In this document: positions 25,301 through 32,687 of the stretch, piece after piece
Numbering within the stretch: position 1 is the stretch's first letter
Layout: each line of letters starts with the position of its first letter
NCBI GenBank assembly: GCA_017993505.1
Contig: JAGOMP010000007.1
Coordinates: 36,036 to 72,019 of the forward strand
Direction of reading: 5' to 3'
Length of the DNA: 35,984 nucleotides
From: Planctomycetota bacterium
GTDB taxonomy: Bacteria > Planctomycetota > Uabimicrobiia > Uabimicrobiales > JABWCH01
Translations under genes and position numbers: made by a program
The notes under the pieces: model-generated
Told to the model about the DNA's origin: nothing
The model's input: only the letters and a program-made list of their open reading frames with translations
Databases searched by the model: none

Positions 25301-26386
25301 GATGCAGACAATGTCCAAGGAATTCCAATTACTAATTTTAGAATCAATGAATCTTCTGGGAATAAACAAACAATTTCTACGGCAACTGCCAAGAAAAATG
25401 TCAATAGCTTTGTGTTTTATGTATTCTCAGGGCAAGGCATCAGCGTTTTACATAAATTCATGGCAAAGCACATTTATTATTCTCTCCTCTATAGTGACAT
25501 GGAACGACAAGATTTTCCTAAAGGATATAACAATCGCATCCATTTTCTAGATGTAGATCAACTTCTTTCTGTTGTTTTTAATGGTGCTATGGATATGCCA
25601 AATCTAATAGACACATACCGAGTAGCACGTCGCACATTAGCAAGAAAATTGTTAGCTCCTTTGGGTTTAGCTGTGATTGGTAGTTATCGATGCAGTGCTG
25701 ATAATAAAATTACATTTGGCCCATGTTCTGAAGTTGCACTTGATTCCTATGATTTACTTGCTACTTCTTCCGTAGGCCCAGAATTAGAAAATCAAATCAA
25801 CTACATTTATACACAAGAACTCGTTCCTACTATCCAAGATCAAATCCCTACAAAACAACTACAACTCCCCCAAGAAATCATAGAACCAAAAGAAAAAATC
25901 TACTATGTTCCTCAATCTTCACAAAAACCAAATTATTTTCTCATTGGAAAAAATGGAGGAAATGTCAACATTTGGAAACGAACAGCAACACGACTTAAAT
26001 TTGGGTGCGAGTGGCAACCTCAAAGTTACTACTTTCTAGGTTGTTTTCAATTTCCAGAATTTGAAAAAGAAATGGAATTATATCTAGTGCCATTTGTATC
26101 TACGATACATCGAAAACGACAACATAAAGTTGCTGTTTTTTTCAAAGCAAGAAAAGATTATAATTTATTGGCACAACCATTAAGCACACGAAAATTGCCT
26201 GCAAACACACTGAAACTTTGGGATAAAGATTATGATTCTGCTACAGAAGAACAAGCATATCCTATGGAGTATTTTCAAAGCCAAGTCTTTATCTTAGATG
26301 AACTTCATCCTAAACAACAAGTTATCGTATCCTTAACAGGTCAAAACCATTTCCTACGATTCAAAACATTGTCTGAAAAAAACTAG
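22397..26386 (+). CDS. Very large protein of unknown function (1329 aa)
   Basis: I recognise no domain. The protein looks globular throughout: no signal peptide, no clear transmembrane helix, no long repeats, no P-loop or nuclease motif. Notable parts are a Cys/His-containing N-terminal region (SICASACGLDHGSH near residue 95), a Tyr/Asn-rich block with HSDMGGETREATMQSF near residue 335, a helical Glu/Lys-rich middle (about 400-1000), and a C-terminal part with beta character (SYYFLGCFQFPEFEKE near 1220). AGAGGAA lies eight bases before ATG 22397; M5 is another possible start. It is 16 bases after the preceding large unknown gene, and a strong bidirectional terminator follows. Composition and codon use resemble the neighbours, so recent transfer is not indicated. 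The pair is probably one functional unit, nature unknown. Confidence 0.8.
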   Translation: MLDNMKIELGKYYPFQELQRQWEENYPESEPLSIEFLEENLPKAIRLYQIEGNFVAFHLQDLSDIAQISEGVYPVERCKIDFQNPKTFSICASACGLDHGSHTEGLVIFQDSDKNFFVELKDLQHRKQFINIKKLFQEIPLKVRQKGYVYHFPARGVVIQNQTFSVNRAAHNADCDPHFAKMDLSQQSIYSLITSEDSYRPLNVQSEEGLRLTVFDKPYLSIENLSRRIYCNSNCVFVYDSPLHYAQQYHENYKHLMHLSFRFPDPNKILGFDKTEAAGYGTIALLGNSIEKNAGDYDQFTENFSKNFQRLYNEEISLSTLRKNRTYIEVFHSDMGGETREATMQSFTIDPPRKNNRQCTIRPCWLGYRQEKYTGGKYQNILFKDMIVTNLLMGLLSMQFGKVENTYDITSENEKKWNEESFQEGKKAFQEISALLDEFKENEEELDKLGSYCDLLQLPIFSKAIQENYLGDPLYSKEIEEILALTESILISPLNKSVLPEITKLNEERLLKYFRLDQRPVSIPSEYCRNPSLIYNIPLSPLDIPKKIAKFLTKIDNIKLTMPDNSKMRLKDALVHIAELLKVKWSAELEKTYIETDAEENDCFQYKQCRTIYLTAGEDTSLIQTYSHPDFYHQIESFVAGFCELHMEELTQISLFRTAQIILPVICAEESNNFALIQKRQDHFYFAPATEQDTKIDTNLQRLCKRAKIAWNQAYKAFENFPKQREKFAVDSFVVPLRETLGEILGNIIGIISEYRSDFLDVEQSWKEFVRMYKREPRRQTLQDWQRYCKEQDTPDEVMPNLTAAETSEIDLKRKADLMRKQRIDAPISIDLKKIKIPKWKEDSLLIAPKLPELMEKFMNCNKQVLRTEDWQIILTGMACYLAMADESAFPMMDEIFKTLNEQIPEVPNHLVSEASEEFAEQQKEFAKFWQPLPVPTQIMEDDFMALTIQKIYKNWLERVNKLLQEIRDADNVQGIPITNFRINESSGNKQTISTATAKKNVNSFVFYVFSGQGISVLHKFMAKHIYYSLLYSDMERQDFPKGYNNRIHFLDVDQLLSVVFNGAMDMPNLIDTYRVARRTLARKLLAPLGLAVIGSYRCSADNKITFGPCSEVALDSYDLLATSSVGPELENQINYIYTQELVPTIQDQIPTKQLQLPQEIIEPKEKIYYVPQSSQKPNYFLIGKNGGNVNIWKRTATRLKFGCEWQPQSYYFLGCFQFPEFEKEMELYLVPFVSTIHRKRQHKVAVFFKARKDYNLLAQPLSTRKLPANTLKLWDKDYDSATEEQAYPMEYFQSQVFILDELHPKQQVIVSLTGQNHFLRFKTLSEKN

Positions 26387-26418
26387 TTGGTCATTTGTTT
26401 TAAAATTCATGTTTATAA

Positions 26419-26451
26419 AAAAAGTAGCTATTTTGTTAATAGCTACTTTTT
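26419..26451. terminator. Bidirectional intrinsic terminator
   Basis: A perfect 14-bp stem, AAAAAGTAGCTATT (26419-26432) with AATAGCTACTTTTT (26438-26451), has a 5-base loop. It serves the large unknown operon on the plus strand and mnmE on the minus strand. Confidence 0.9.
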
Positions 26452-26489
26452 GAACATAAAAATTCAGTCTTAGAAAAGAAAACTAACAA

Positions 26490-27845
26490 CTACTTTCCAA
26501 TACAAAATCGACTGAAAATGCTATTTAAAATATCATCGGAACTCACTGCACCAATAATTTCTCCCAATTCTTGTCCTGCATCTCGTAAATCTAAAGATAC
26601 AAATTCTGCAGAACGTCCACAATTTACGGATTCTTGAGCTTGTTGTAGTGCTTTTTTCGCTCGTTGTAAACTCTCATAATGACGAACGTTTGTAACTATG
26701 ACAGAATCTTCTGTATATGTTGATGTACCTAAACTCTTTTTATATAGTAAATTACAAAGCTCATTCATATTTTGTCCAGTTTTAGCAGAAATGGCAATGT
26801 CACATATAGCATTATATTCTGGAACAATATCTATTTTATTCAATACTATGATGATACGAGATCGATCTGTAAAATTGAGCAATTGTTTTTGAATTTCTAT
26901 ATCTACTGTAGGAGCTTCATTTAAAAAAATTACTAAATCTGATTCTTTCACAGCTTTGAAAGAACGTTCGACTCCTTCTTTTTCAATCACATCGTGCGTT
27001 TCTCGCAATCCAGCTGTGTCAAAAAGACGAAATAAAATTCCGTCCATCACAAATTCTTCTCGAATAACATCACGAGTCGTTCCAGGAATAGAACTCACAA
27101 TGGCACGAGATTCTTTTAGTAAATAATTTAATAAAGAAGACTTACCAACATTGGGCTTACCCACTAGAGCTACGTTTATACCATCTTTTAAAATGCGACC
27201 GAATCGATAACTATCTAATAAAAAGTCAATTTCTCGTATAATTTTGGCTAATAAATGTTGTAATCCAGATCTTTCGATAAATTCCACATCTTCTTCAGAA
27301 AAATCAAGCTCTAATTCTAATAAAGACGAAGCTTCCAAAAGCATATTACGCAATTCTTCCACTCTACTAGACAAAAGACCATTGAGTTGATTTCGAGCAC
27401 CTCGCAGAGAGGCTGTAGTAGATGCTTCAATCACATCCACTACGGCTTCTGCTTGTACTAAATCAAGTCGACCATTTAAAAATGCTCTTTTTGTAAATTC
27501 TCCTCGATCTGCCAATCGAACACCGTGTTCTACAAATAATTGCAACATTTTTTGAGCAATGAGTGGGTTTCCATGACAAGATATTTCACAAGAATCTTCT
27601 CCTGTAAAAGAATGAGGAGCACGAAATACAGAAACAAGCACATCATCAATGATATTACAATTTTTATCTTTAATTTCTCCATAATGAATCGTATGACTTT
27701 TTACTTGGGTAAGTTTTTTTCGACCATGAAAAACAGAATCTACTATAGGAATAGACATAGCACCACTCAAACGAAGAATGAGCAAAGCTCCAATTCCCAT
27801 AGGAGTCGCCACAGCCACAATCGTGTCATTGGGAGCATACTTCAT
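26490..27845 (-). CDS. mnmE: tRNA modification GTPase MnmE (TrmE)
   Basis: With MnmG it installs the carboxymethylaminomethyl (or aminomethyl) group on wobble U34 of tRNAs reading NNA/NNG codons. The 451 residues include the N-terminal formyl-THF-binding domain (NDTIVAVATPMGIGALLILRLSG), the helical domain (FTKRAFLNGRLDLVQAEAV), and an inserted G domain with P-loop GKPNVGKS at 229-236, SSIPGTTRD, DTAG, and LNKID. It ends with the diagnostic FCIGK, whose cysteine (448) is conserved. The start ATG at 27845 has AAGGAAT upstream. It is transcribed opposite to its neighbours. tRNA-Lys(UUU), a typical substrate, is encoded three times at the end of this window. Confidence 0.97.
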   Translation of the reverse strand: MKYAPNDTIVAVATPMGIGALLILRLSGAMSIPIVDSVFHGRKKLTQVKSHTIHYGEIKDKNCNIIDDVLVSVFRAPHSFTGEDSCEISCHGNPLIAQKMLQLFVEHGVRLADRGEFTKRAFLNGRLDLVQAEAVVDVIEASTTASLRGARNQLNGLLSSRVEELRNMLLEASSLLELELDFSEEDVEFIERSGLQHLLAKIIREIDFLLDSYRFGRILKDGINVALVGKPNVGKSSLLNYLLKESRAIVSSIPGTTRDVIREEFVMDGILFRLFDTAGLRETHDVIEKEGVERSFKAVKESDLVIFLNEAPTVDIEIQKQLLNFTDRSRIIIVLNKIDIVPEYNAICDIAISAKTGQNMNELCNLLYKKSLGTSTYTEDSVIVTNVRHYESLQRAKKALQQAQESVNCGRSAEFVSLDLRDAGQELGEIIGAVSSDDILNSIFSRFCIGK

Positions 27846-27958
27846 GTTTTATATTCCTTATTTTCATCATAAAATACTAAATAAACAAATATAATCATAC
27901 CACAAACAAAAAAAAACAAAACAATAAAATCAAAACAAACAAAGACAGAAAAGCACGC

Positions 27959-27987
27959 TTGACAATTTTCAAAATAATATGTATACT
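27959..27987 (+). promoter_or_regulatory. Strong sigma70-type promoter for the DHH phosphoesterase operon
   Basis: A perfect TTGACA (27959-27964), a 17-base spacer and TATACT (27982-27987) predict a start near 27994, about 80 bases before the first gene. This is the best promoter match I see in the window. Confidence 0.75.
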
Positions 27988-28071
27988 TAATCCAATAATG
28001 CTTTTCCTAAAGTCCAATAAACAAAACTGCATTTCCTCGGGTTAAAATAAAAATTTCATCGTATACATAAT

Positions 28072-29346
28072 ATGAAAGGAAATGACAAGAGAATGATAGA
28101 TGAACAATCATATGAAAATGAAAATGAATTGCCTATAGAGGATTATATACGTTCTAAGGCAATTCAAGAAATGGAAGTCAGAGAACCTATAGACCAAGAC
28201 ATAGAAGATCTTTCAGAAGAAAGAGAAGAAAGAAAAGATCCATGCTATTTTAAAAGAAAAAAAATACAAGAACTAGAAAAATGCTTCAAAGAATGCGAAG
28301 GTCAAAAAATGCTTGTAGTGATCAAGGGACCACCCGATCCTGACAGCATTGCATCAGCTTGGGCTCATTGTTTCATTGCACAATATTTTAATATTGAAAC
28401 ACAAATTATTCATTTTATGCCCATCAGTCACTCTGAAAATAAAGCCTTAGTAAAAGCATTGCGCATCAATATGGTGCAATATAAAAAAGATGTAGACCTT
28501 TCTTACTTTAATTGTTACGCCTTAGTAGATACCCCCATAGCAGGACTAAAATCTGAACATGATCCTTCTATGCCTAAAATTGATTTACCACAAGATATGC
28601 CATTATTCTCATTAGTGGATCATCATAAAAAAACAGGAAAAGTACATGGCAATTTTATTGACATTCGAGAAAACGCAGGAGCTACTAGTTCCATCTACGC
28701 TGAATATTTACAATACGGCACATATACATTAAGTGCAAACAGTCCCAGTGATATGGAACTTGCTACTGCATTGCAACATGGTATAAGAACAGATACAGAT
28801 AACTTTTTTTTAGCCCGAGAAATTGATTGGGAAGCTGCAGCTTATTTATCTAGATTTGCTGACAGAGACCTAGTCCGACAAATTTCTTCTTCTTCCTTAA
28901 CAGCCAATACCATGGATATATTGCAACATGCACTCGAAACAAAAGAAATCAAAGATAATTACATATTAGCAGGAGTTGGCTACGTGCGTGAAACAGATAG
29001 AGATGGAATAGCATTGGCAGCAGATTATCTAGTACGCCGAGAAGGCATTGATACTGCTATTGTTTTTGGCATCATCGGAGATCAATATATTCACGGCTCT
29101 CTTCGTACAAGAAGTAGCACATTAGACCCTGATTCCTTTTTAAAGGACGTCTTTGACATAGACAAAGACACTGGCCAACATTACGGGGGAGGACGCTTTG
29201 ATAAAGGCGGATTCCAAATTCCATTGCGAATTTTTTCTGATTGTGATGACAAAAACTTGCTATGGGAACTTGTCAGTAAAATTATTAAGTCTAAAATTAT
29301 TAAACGCCTAGGTGGTAAAATATCCATGGCAGAAGCCAAATCCTAA
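28072..29346 (+). CDS. DHH/DHHA1-family phosphoesterase (nanoRNase/pAp or cyclic dinucleotide type)
   Basis: This is a Mn-dependent phosphoesterase of the NrnA/GdpP/RecJ superfamily. Metal-binding motifs are DPDSIAS (about residue 90), ALVDTP (about 160) and DHH at D183-H184-H185 (SLVDHHKKTG). The C-terminal DHHA1 domain shows GSLRTRSS and the glycine-rich QHYGGGRFDKGGFQIP. There is no GGDEF, PAS or CBS domain, so a stand-alone nanoRNase/pAp phosphatase or cyclic-dinucleotide phosphodiesterase is likely; sequence alone does not decide. The N-terminal 75 residues are acidic and extra. The start is uncertain: ATG 28072 lacks a ribosome site, while ATG 28093 has AAAGGA 12 bases upstream. It leads a run with the metallophosphoesterase gene (16 bases apart) and mce. 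Confidence 0.88.
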   Translation: MKGNDKRMIDEQSYENENELPIEDYIRSKAIQEMEVREPIDQDIEDLSEEREERKDPCYFKRKKIQELEKCFKECEGQKMLVVIKGPPDPDSIASAWAHCFIAQYFNIETQIIHFMPISHSENKALVKALRINMVQYKKDVDLSYFNCYALVDTPIAGLKSEHDPSMPKIDLPQDMPLFSLVDHHKKTGKVHGNFIDIRENAGATSSIYAEYLQYGTYTLSANSPSDMELATALQHGIRTDTDNFFLAREIDWEAAAYLSRFADRDLVRQISSSSLTANTMDILQHALETKEIKDNYILAGVGYVRETDRDGIALAADYLVRREGIDTAIVFGIIGDQYIHGSLRTRSSTLDPDSFLKDVFDIDKDTGQHYGGGRFDKGGFQIPLRIFSDCDDKNLLWELVSKIIKSKIIKRLGGKISMAEAKS

Positions 29347-29362
29347 CAGAAAAGAGAAAACA

Positions 29363-30115
29363 GTGCGATACGCAATCATTTCTGATATACATGGCAATCT
29401 AGAAGCATTGCAATCAGTCCTAGTGCATATAAAAAAAAGAGGTATTAAAGAGATTATATGCCTTGGAGATATAGTAGGGTATGGTCCCAATCCCATTGAA
29501 TGCACAAATATTATCATGGACACTGCCCAAATCACACTTAAAGGAAACCATGATGAAGCAGTCATTGAAGGTCCATGTTTATTTAATCCCATTGCAAAAC
29601 GAGCCATTGAGTGGACTATATGCACCATCCAAGGAACACAGAATCCAAGAAAACAAGAAATCATAGATTACTTAACAAATCTTCCTTTAAGCTATGACAT
29701 GGACAATCATTATATGTTTGTTCATGGTTCACCATTGAATCCCACGTTAGACTATCTCTTAGCTCGTGATGTAGAATATGAAGACGAACTATATGATGAC
29801 ATATTTAATTCATTTTCTAATATATTATTTGTAGGGCATACCCATATGCCTTGCATCATAACAGAAGCTAGAGAAATCTATTTTTTACATGAAATTGAAT
29901 ATAAATATGCGTACGAAAATGAAAAAATCATTGTCAATGTTGGTTCAGTAGGTCAACCAAGAGACAAAGATCCACGTGCTTGCTACGTAGAAGTCATTGA
30001 TGATATGCTATTTTTTCATCGAGTCACATATAATGTAGATAAAGTATTTCAACAAATCCAAGATATCCCTGAACTAGATGACAATCTAGGAAAAAGACTT
30101 ATCTTAGGGGCATAA
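29363..30115 (+). CDS. YfcE/MJ0936-type metallophosphoesterase
   Basis: A calcineurin-like phosphoesterase with the complete metal-site series: ISDIHGN at the N-terminus, CLGDIVGYG, KGNHDEA, FVHGSP and FVGHTHMP. I choose GTG 29363 as start (250 residues): an AAGAGA site precedes it, it avoids overlap with the upstream gene, and the product then begins directly with the first beta strand (VRYAIISDIHGN) as in the family. An ATG at 29312 would add 17 unconserved residues. The physiological substrate is unknown; family members hydrolyse phosphodiesters or phosphomonoesters. mce follows 13 bases later. Confidence 0.9.
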   Translation: MRYAIISDIHGNLEALQSVLVHIKKRGIKEIICLGDIVGYGPNPIECTNIIMDTAQITLKGNHDEAVIEGPCLFNPIAKRAIEWTICTIQGTQNPRKQEIIDYLTNLPLSYDMDNHYMFVHGSPLNPTLDYLLARDVEYEDELYDDIFNSFSNILFVGHTHMPCIITEAREIYFLHEIEYKYAYENEKIIVNVGSVGQPRDKDPRACYVEVIDDMLFFHRVTYNVDKVFQQIQDIPELDDNLGKRLILGA

Positions 30116-30128
30116 AAAAGGAAAAAAC

Positions 30129-30533
30129 ATGATTACAAAAATCAATCACATAGGAATTGCAGTAAAAAGTTTAGACGATACCATTCCTTTATATAGAGAT
30201 ATTCTTGGTCTCAAACTCGAACACATAGAAGAAATTGAAGACCAAAAAGTCAAAGTTGCCATGTTTTCAGTAGGTGAAGTCCACATTGAACTTCTAGAAC
30301 CCACAAGTCCTGATAGCAACATTGCAAAATACTTAGAGAAAAAAGGACCTGGAATCCACCACATCGCATTTCAAACAGATGACATAGAAAATAATATCCA
30401 AAAAATTCAAGACAACAATTTACAAATGATTGACAAAGAACCACGTTGCGGAGCAAACAACACAAAAATCGCTTTTATTCACCCCAAATCCACCCATAGT
30501 GTTCTCATGGAACTCTGTCAATGTACAAAATAA
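30129..30533 (+). CDS. mce: Methylmalonyl-CoA epimerase
   Basis: Interconverts the (R) and (S) forms of methylmalonyl-CoA, linking propionyl-CoA and succinyl-CoA. At 134 residues it is a standard paired beta-alpha-beta VOC-fold protein. It has NHIGIAV with metal ligand H7, IELLEP (about 53-58), GIHHIAFQTDDIE (about 75-87) and LMELC with E128. AAGGAAAAAAC precedes the ATG. No methylmalonyl-CoA mutase or carboxylase is nearby. The last ten codons form the first unit of a decayed 42-bp tandem repeat running downstream, so the C-terminus may have been altered by duplication. Confidence 0.92.
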   Translation: MITKINHIGIAVKSLDDTIPLYRDILGLKLEHIEEIEDQKVKVAMFSVGEVHIELLEPTSPDSNIAKYLEKKGPGIHHIAFQTDDIENNIQKIQDNNLQMIDKEPRCGANNTKIAFIHPKSTHSVLMELCQCTK

Positions 30534-30631
30534 CTCGACAGCGTTTTCATAGAACTATGGTAATGCTCAGAATAAACTTGGCATAGCCTCATAGAACTCC
30601 GAGAAAATGTCTGGAACAAACTAAGCAATGA
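30506..30631 (+). repeat. Degenerate 42-bp tandem repeat (three units) on the 3' end of mce
   Basis: Units begin at 30506 (catggaactctg...), 30548 (catagaactatgg...) and 30590 (catagaactccg...). Each ends in a taaact/aaact-like sequence. Translated in the mce frame, they read LMELCQCTK-stop, FIELW-stop and LIELRENVWNK, so the last two look like decayed copies of the gene's own final codons. Confidence 0.65.
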
Positions 30632-30646
30632 AAGAGCATGCCCTAA

Positions 30647-32515
30647 ATGAACAATATAAAGGAGAAGGCAGTAGCCTACAAAACCATGAAATTTTCAGAA
30701 TACCACTGCTTTTGCTGTATAGCAGCACCCTTAGTCAGCGGACTAAAAGAGAAAAGTGAGCAAGAAATCCAAGAATGGCTTAAGGAATCTAATCTTTCTC
30801 CAATGAGATTATTAGGGCTTGCCCAACGTGCCCATGTTCTTTCCATCCAAGTATTTCATGCAATGATTGATACTTCTCAAAGTACAATCATTCCTAATCT
30901 ACCCCACAATGCTCCTCAACTTTTTCATAAACACGTCATTCAACCTTATGCAGAACGCCATGGTCTGACACCAGAGATGAGAGACACATGCATAAAAAAA
31001 TGGACACAAGAACTAGAAATAATAGAAGCCAATAGTCCTCTTTTGAACTACTTTAGCTTAAATACAAACCTTGTTTATGATATACTCAATGGGACTATTC
31101 CTTATTTAGAATGTTATATTATTGAAAACTGGTTTGAAGAAAAAATTACAAGATTATTAGGAAAACAAAGCTTTTTACATTCTTTTTTTTCCTATTATAA
31201 TTTTATTTGGAATTCTATGCTCAGCATATTCTATGAAGGATTAGAACGCTGTTCTGTGAGCAATCAATGCAAAAGTATTGCTCATGAAATTTCAGAAGAA
31301 GTGAGCAATCGAATACAGCAATATCGAAACTTTCTTGGAATTGATAAAGCTGAAATACCTACTATACGTCAAACAATTCTCCCCGCCTCACAAAACAACA
31401 CATCAGACCCAGAATCTGAACTAAGAGTTGCCACACAAATTTTACCAGGAATCGAAAATGCACCTACATTTAAAGAATCTTTACAAACAAAAACAGATAC
31501 AGGCTTAAAAATCACTAACTTAGACTGGACACGACAATATCGCAAAAAAACTTTAGAAAGCATTGGCGGCTATGATTTAATAGAAGTCGTTGCTTGTGGT
31601 GGAATGGGAGTTATTTATAAAGCCACACGTCCAGAAACACCAGAAACATATGCGTTAAAACAACTGCATCAATCCATTGAAAGCGACAAAGAATTATGGA
31701 AACGATTTGTACAAGAAGCTACTTTAGTCGCCAATTTAGAACATCCGAATATTGTCAAATTTTACGATTTTGGCATTGATTCAGAACATCTATATCTTGT
31801 TATGGAATACATCTCTGGAATCTCCCTATCACATAGAATTAGACGTGGCAGTATCAGCATTCAAGAAGCTGTTCATATTGTAAAAAATATTCTACAAGGT
31901 CTTTCTTATGCTCATTCTAAAGGTATTATTCATAGAGATATAAAACCTTCCAACATCATGATTAAGAATGATGGTCAAATCCTTATACTAGATTTTGGTC
32001 TAGCTAAAAAACTCGTATCTAATAGAGTCGGAATCACAAAAAGTGGTCAATCTATAGGCACACCTCAATATATGTCCCCAGAACAAACAACAGGAAAGTC
32101 AGAACATCTCGATGTCAGAACAGATATCTATTCTGTAGGAACTGTATTCTACGAAATGTTGACTGGATCCACTCCTTTTAAAGGCGATACTCCATTAGAA
32201 ATTCTCTACAAAGTTATCAACGGAGACTTCATGTATCCTCGAGAACATAATAATGCCATTCCAAAATCCTTAGAAGCAATATGCTTATATGCTATGGCAA
32301 AAGAAAAAACAAATCGCTATAAATCTGCTGATGAAATGTTGCAAGACATATATAAATATGAAAAAGACGAAAAACCATTGGCTTTACAATATATTCATGT
32401 GCAACCAAAAATCTTTCGCTGGATTATTGCTAATTTGCCTATTTTCATATCCATTCTTATTGCTATTCTTTCTATGTTAATATGTATATTGACAATTTAT
32501 CATTTTAAACAATAA
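30647..32515 (+). CDS. Hanks-type Ser/Thr protein kinase with C-terminal membrane anchor
   Basis: The kinase domain (about residues 306-575) has ACGGMGVIYKA (316-326), the ATP lysine in YALKQL, HRDIKPSN with D431, DFGLAK with D449, GTPQYMSPEQ and DIYSVGTVFYEML. It looks catalytically complete. A C-terminal hydrophobic helix (about 590-618) anchors it in the membrane with almost no residues outside, so it cannot be a classic external sensor. The N-terminal 230 residues are an unrecognised, mostly helical, Cys- and aromatic-containing domain that may sense or bind a partner in the cytoplasm. A short linker (230-300) follows. The start is uncertain: ATG 30647 has no ribosome site, while M14 at 30686 lies about 22 bases after AAGGAG. 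It is 113 bases downstream of mce. Confidence 0.92.
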   Translation: MNNIKEKAVAYKTMKFSEYHCFCCIAAPLVSGLKEKSEQEIQEWLKESNLSPMRLLGLAQRAHVLSIQVFHAMIDTSQSTIIPNLPHNAPQLFHKHVIQPYAERHGLTPEMRDTCIKKWTQELEIIEANSPLLNYFSLNTNLVYDILNGTIPYLECYIIENWFEEKITRLLGKQSFLHSFFSYYNFIWNSMLSIFYEGLERCSVSNQCKSIAHEISEEVSNRIQQYRNFLGIDKAEIPTIRQTILPASQNNTSDPESELRVATQILPGIENAPTFKESLQTKTDTGLKITNLDWTRQYRKKTLESIGGYDLIEVVACGGMGVIYKATRPETPETYALKQLHQSIESDKELWKRFVQEATLVANLEHPNIVKFYDFGIDSEHLYLVMEYISGISLSHRIRRGSISIQEAVHIVKNILQGLSYAHSKGIIHRDIKPSNIMIKNDGQILILDFGLAKKLVSNRVGITKSGQSIGTPQYMSPEQTTGKSEHLDVRTDIYSVGTVFYEMLTGSTPFKGDTPLEILYKVINGDFMYPREHNNAIPKSLEAICLYAMAKEKTNRYKSADEMLQDIYKYEKDEKPLALQYIHVQPKIFRWIIANLPIFISILIAILSMLICILTIYHFKQ

Positions 32516-32555
32516 AACATCCTCACTCTTGATGTCTTCTAATTTTTTCTTCTAG

Positions 32556-32585
32556 AAAATAAAAAATATAAATATTTTTTATTTT
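32556..32585 (+). terminator. AT-only hairpin, probable terminator after the kinase
   Basis: The 13-base arm AAAATAAAAAATA (32556-32568) pairs exactly with 32573-32585 across a 4-base loop. T residues follow. It lacks G/C pairs, so its strength is uncertain. Confidence 0.45.
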
Positions 32586-32594
32586 TTTCTAATT

Positions 32595-32623
32595 TTTCCA
32601 AAAAAATATATCATAATTATAAT
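32595..32623 (+). promoter_or_regulatory. Promoter of the secreted Ig-like protein
   Basis: TTTCCA (32595-32600), a 17-base spacer and a perfect TATAAT (32618-32623) predict a start near 32630 and a leader of about 58 bases ending in an AGGAG ribosome site. Confidence 0.55.
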
Positions 32624-32687
32624 AAGAAAACTTACTTTCTTATACAACAAATGAAAATATACATCATATTTTTATAGGAGACATAAT

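Noticed and set aside
25134..25550. 138-codon plus-strand frame inside the 1329-residue protein gene
   Set aside because: It overlaps completely a well-formed longer frame with a ribosome site and has no supporting start or motif.
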